Assembly: GCA_023414975.1 (NCBI GenBank)
Contig: JAEZMI010000333.1
Location: forward strand, 1-11,779
Reading direction: 5' to 3'
Origin: Pseudomonadota bacterium
GTDB taxonomy: Bacteria > Pseudomonadota > Alphaproteobacteria > Rhizobiales > Xanthobacteraceae
DNA length: 11,779 nt
Shown one piece after another: positions 10,968 through 11,779 of this stretch (its first letter is position 1; each line of letters starts with the position of its first letter). A program made the position numbers and the translations under genes. The notes beneath the pieces are model-generated. The model was not told the origin of the DNA. It saw only the letters and a list, made by a program, of their open reading frames with translations, and did no database searches.

Positions 10968-11779
10968 TCAAGCCGCGTGCGGCCGGGCCTTCTTCAAGGC
11001 GGCGAGGAACGTCAGGAAGACGACGGCGTAAAAGCGCGCGAGGACCGGCGCCAGGGCCGGGCTCGCGCGATATCCGTTGCGGCCCGGCTCGCCGCAGACG
11101 AGGCCCTGCGCCTCGGCGAGCCGCAGGACATTGCCGACATGCGCGCGCGAGACGGAGAATTGCCGCGCAAGCTGGGTGATGGACGCCGGCCCGTCATTGC
11201 GGATCAACGACACCAGCATGACGAGGCCGGCCTCGCGCTCGGCGAGGGGCAGGAGTTCGGGGGCGGCATCGAACACCCGCACCCCCTGCCGGAAGCAGTC
11301 GGCCATGACGGGGGTGCAGACGCCGAACAGAACGTCGTCGGGCAGGGCGATGGCGGCATCGGCGGCTGCCGCGTCGATATGGGCGATGGCCGCGAACATG
11401 CCGTTCCAGCGTTCGCGATGCATCTGCAGCAAGGCCGCGGTCGGCGTCAGGCGGCGTTCCTTCACGCCGGGCTGGGTGTCGGCCGCGAGCAGGTGCTTGA
11501 AGCGCAGCGCGGCGAGGAAGGCCGTGGCACGCCCTGGACTGCACACATCGAGGTCGGCGACTTCGCGGCGCAGCCGCGCGCCGGTGACGCCCGTGCCGCC
11601 CGCCTCCCTGAAATGCAGATCCAGAACGAGCAGCACCACCAGAAACCGGCCGCGGTCGTTCAGCAGCCGGTTGCGCAGCCAATTGCCGTCATAAAGGCGA
11701 ACGGCATTTCCGGCGGCGGCGTGCATCGCCGCGGGAAAGCCGGGCGCCGCCATCAGATCGTCGATCGCCTCGGCGCCGA
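10968..11779 (-). CDS. Putative transcriptional regulator with C-terminal helix-turn-helix (5' end outside window)
   Basis: The minus-strand frame is open to the window edge, giving 269 visible residues. The first ATG (11753) has no well-placed ribosome-binding site, and the codons before it (GAEAIDDL) look coding, so the gene probably starts upstream. Counting from that Met, a helical region with RLYDGNWLRNRLLNDRGRFL (19-38) leads to a segment with DVCSPGRATAFLAALRFKHLL (69-89) that may be a first winged-helix. A clearer helix-turn-helix, GPASITQLARQFSVSRAHVG followed by NVLRLAEAQGLV, spans about 188-219. The C-terminus ends with a hydrophobic helix and basic ARPHAA. I recognise it only as an uncharacterised HTH-type regulator. 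High GC matches the bulk of the window. Its stop codon lies at the junction with the damaged DUF4405 gene, so its own 3' end may also have been altered. Confidence 0.65.
   Translation of the reverse strand, partial: GAEAIDDLMAAPGFPAAMHAAAGNAVRLYDGNWLRNRLLNDRGRFLVVLLVLDLHFREAGGTGVTGARLRREVADLDVCSPGRATAFLAALRFKHLLAADTQPGVKERRLTPTAALLQMHRERWNGMFAAIAHIDAAAADAAIALPDDVLFGVCTPVMADCFRQGVRVFDAAPELLPLAEREAGLVMLVSLIRNDGPASITQLARQFSVSRAHVGNVLRLAEAQGLVCGEPGRNGYRASPALAPVLARFYAVVFLTFLAALKKARPHAA

Noticed and set aside
10731..11179. Plus-strand frame continuing from DUF4405 to 11179
   Set aside because: Beyond about 10967 it is an Arg/Gly/Pro-rich antisense of the regulator gene and is not part of the DUF4405 family; treated as run-on.
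1..11779. CRISPR array, retron, toxin-antitoxin pair or other defence system
   Set aside because: No regularly spaced repeat array, no Cas, reverse transcriptase, toxin or nuclease-like protein was seen in either strand.

Overview
The window is GC-rich DNA with short intergenic gaps, close gene overlaps and alphaproteobacterial-style promoters (CTTGAC, 17 bases, CTANNN). The GatCAB set, a DUF6455 protein and secreted Cys/Trp-repeat proteins suggest a member of the Hyphomicrobiales, possibly near Xanthobacteraceae. That placement is an inference from gene content and composition; no rRNA is present.

Layout. The 3' end of a small exported protein (1-243) is followed by gatC-gatA-chorismate mutase on the + strand (349-2419). 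Two minus-strand genes follow: a glycosyltransferase of clearly lower GC (2433-3569) and a small four-cysteine DUF6455 protein (3641-3946). They separate gatCA from gatB (4166-5641), which overlaps a GNAT acetyltransferase (5638-6207). Convergent to that is a secreted protein with three Cys/Trp repeats (6246-6926). A 493-base gap leads to a Nu-class glutathione S-transferase (7420-8136) and then to tRNA-Ser(GCU) (8403-8494), which has a near-ideal housekeeping promoter.

Directly after the tRNA lies a compositionally milder segment. It holds a MarR repressor gene (8586-9062), a divergent class A FAD monooxygenase (9107-10627), and an overlapping DUF4405-type membrane protein gene that carries a -1 frameshift and seems to lose its C-terminus near 10967. 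The window closes with the 3' part of a GC-rich minus-strand regulator with a helix-turn-helix (10968-11779).

Function. GatCAB converts Glu-tRNA(Gln) and/or Asp-tRNA(Asn) to the amidated forms, and gatCA and gatB must be co-expressed although split into two transcription units here. The MarR/monooxygenase/DUF4405 block reads as an inducible accessory redox module. Two matched palindromes in and beside its short divergent promoter are good candidate MarR operators. The main points for follow-up are this operator pair, the broken DUF4405 gene at an abrupt junction, the glycosyltransferase inserted between the gat genes, and several short perfect tandem duplications of 11, 14 and 15 bp at gene edges. 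No complete new defence or mobile system was seen.
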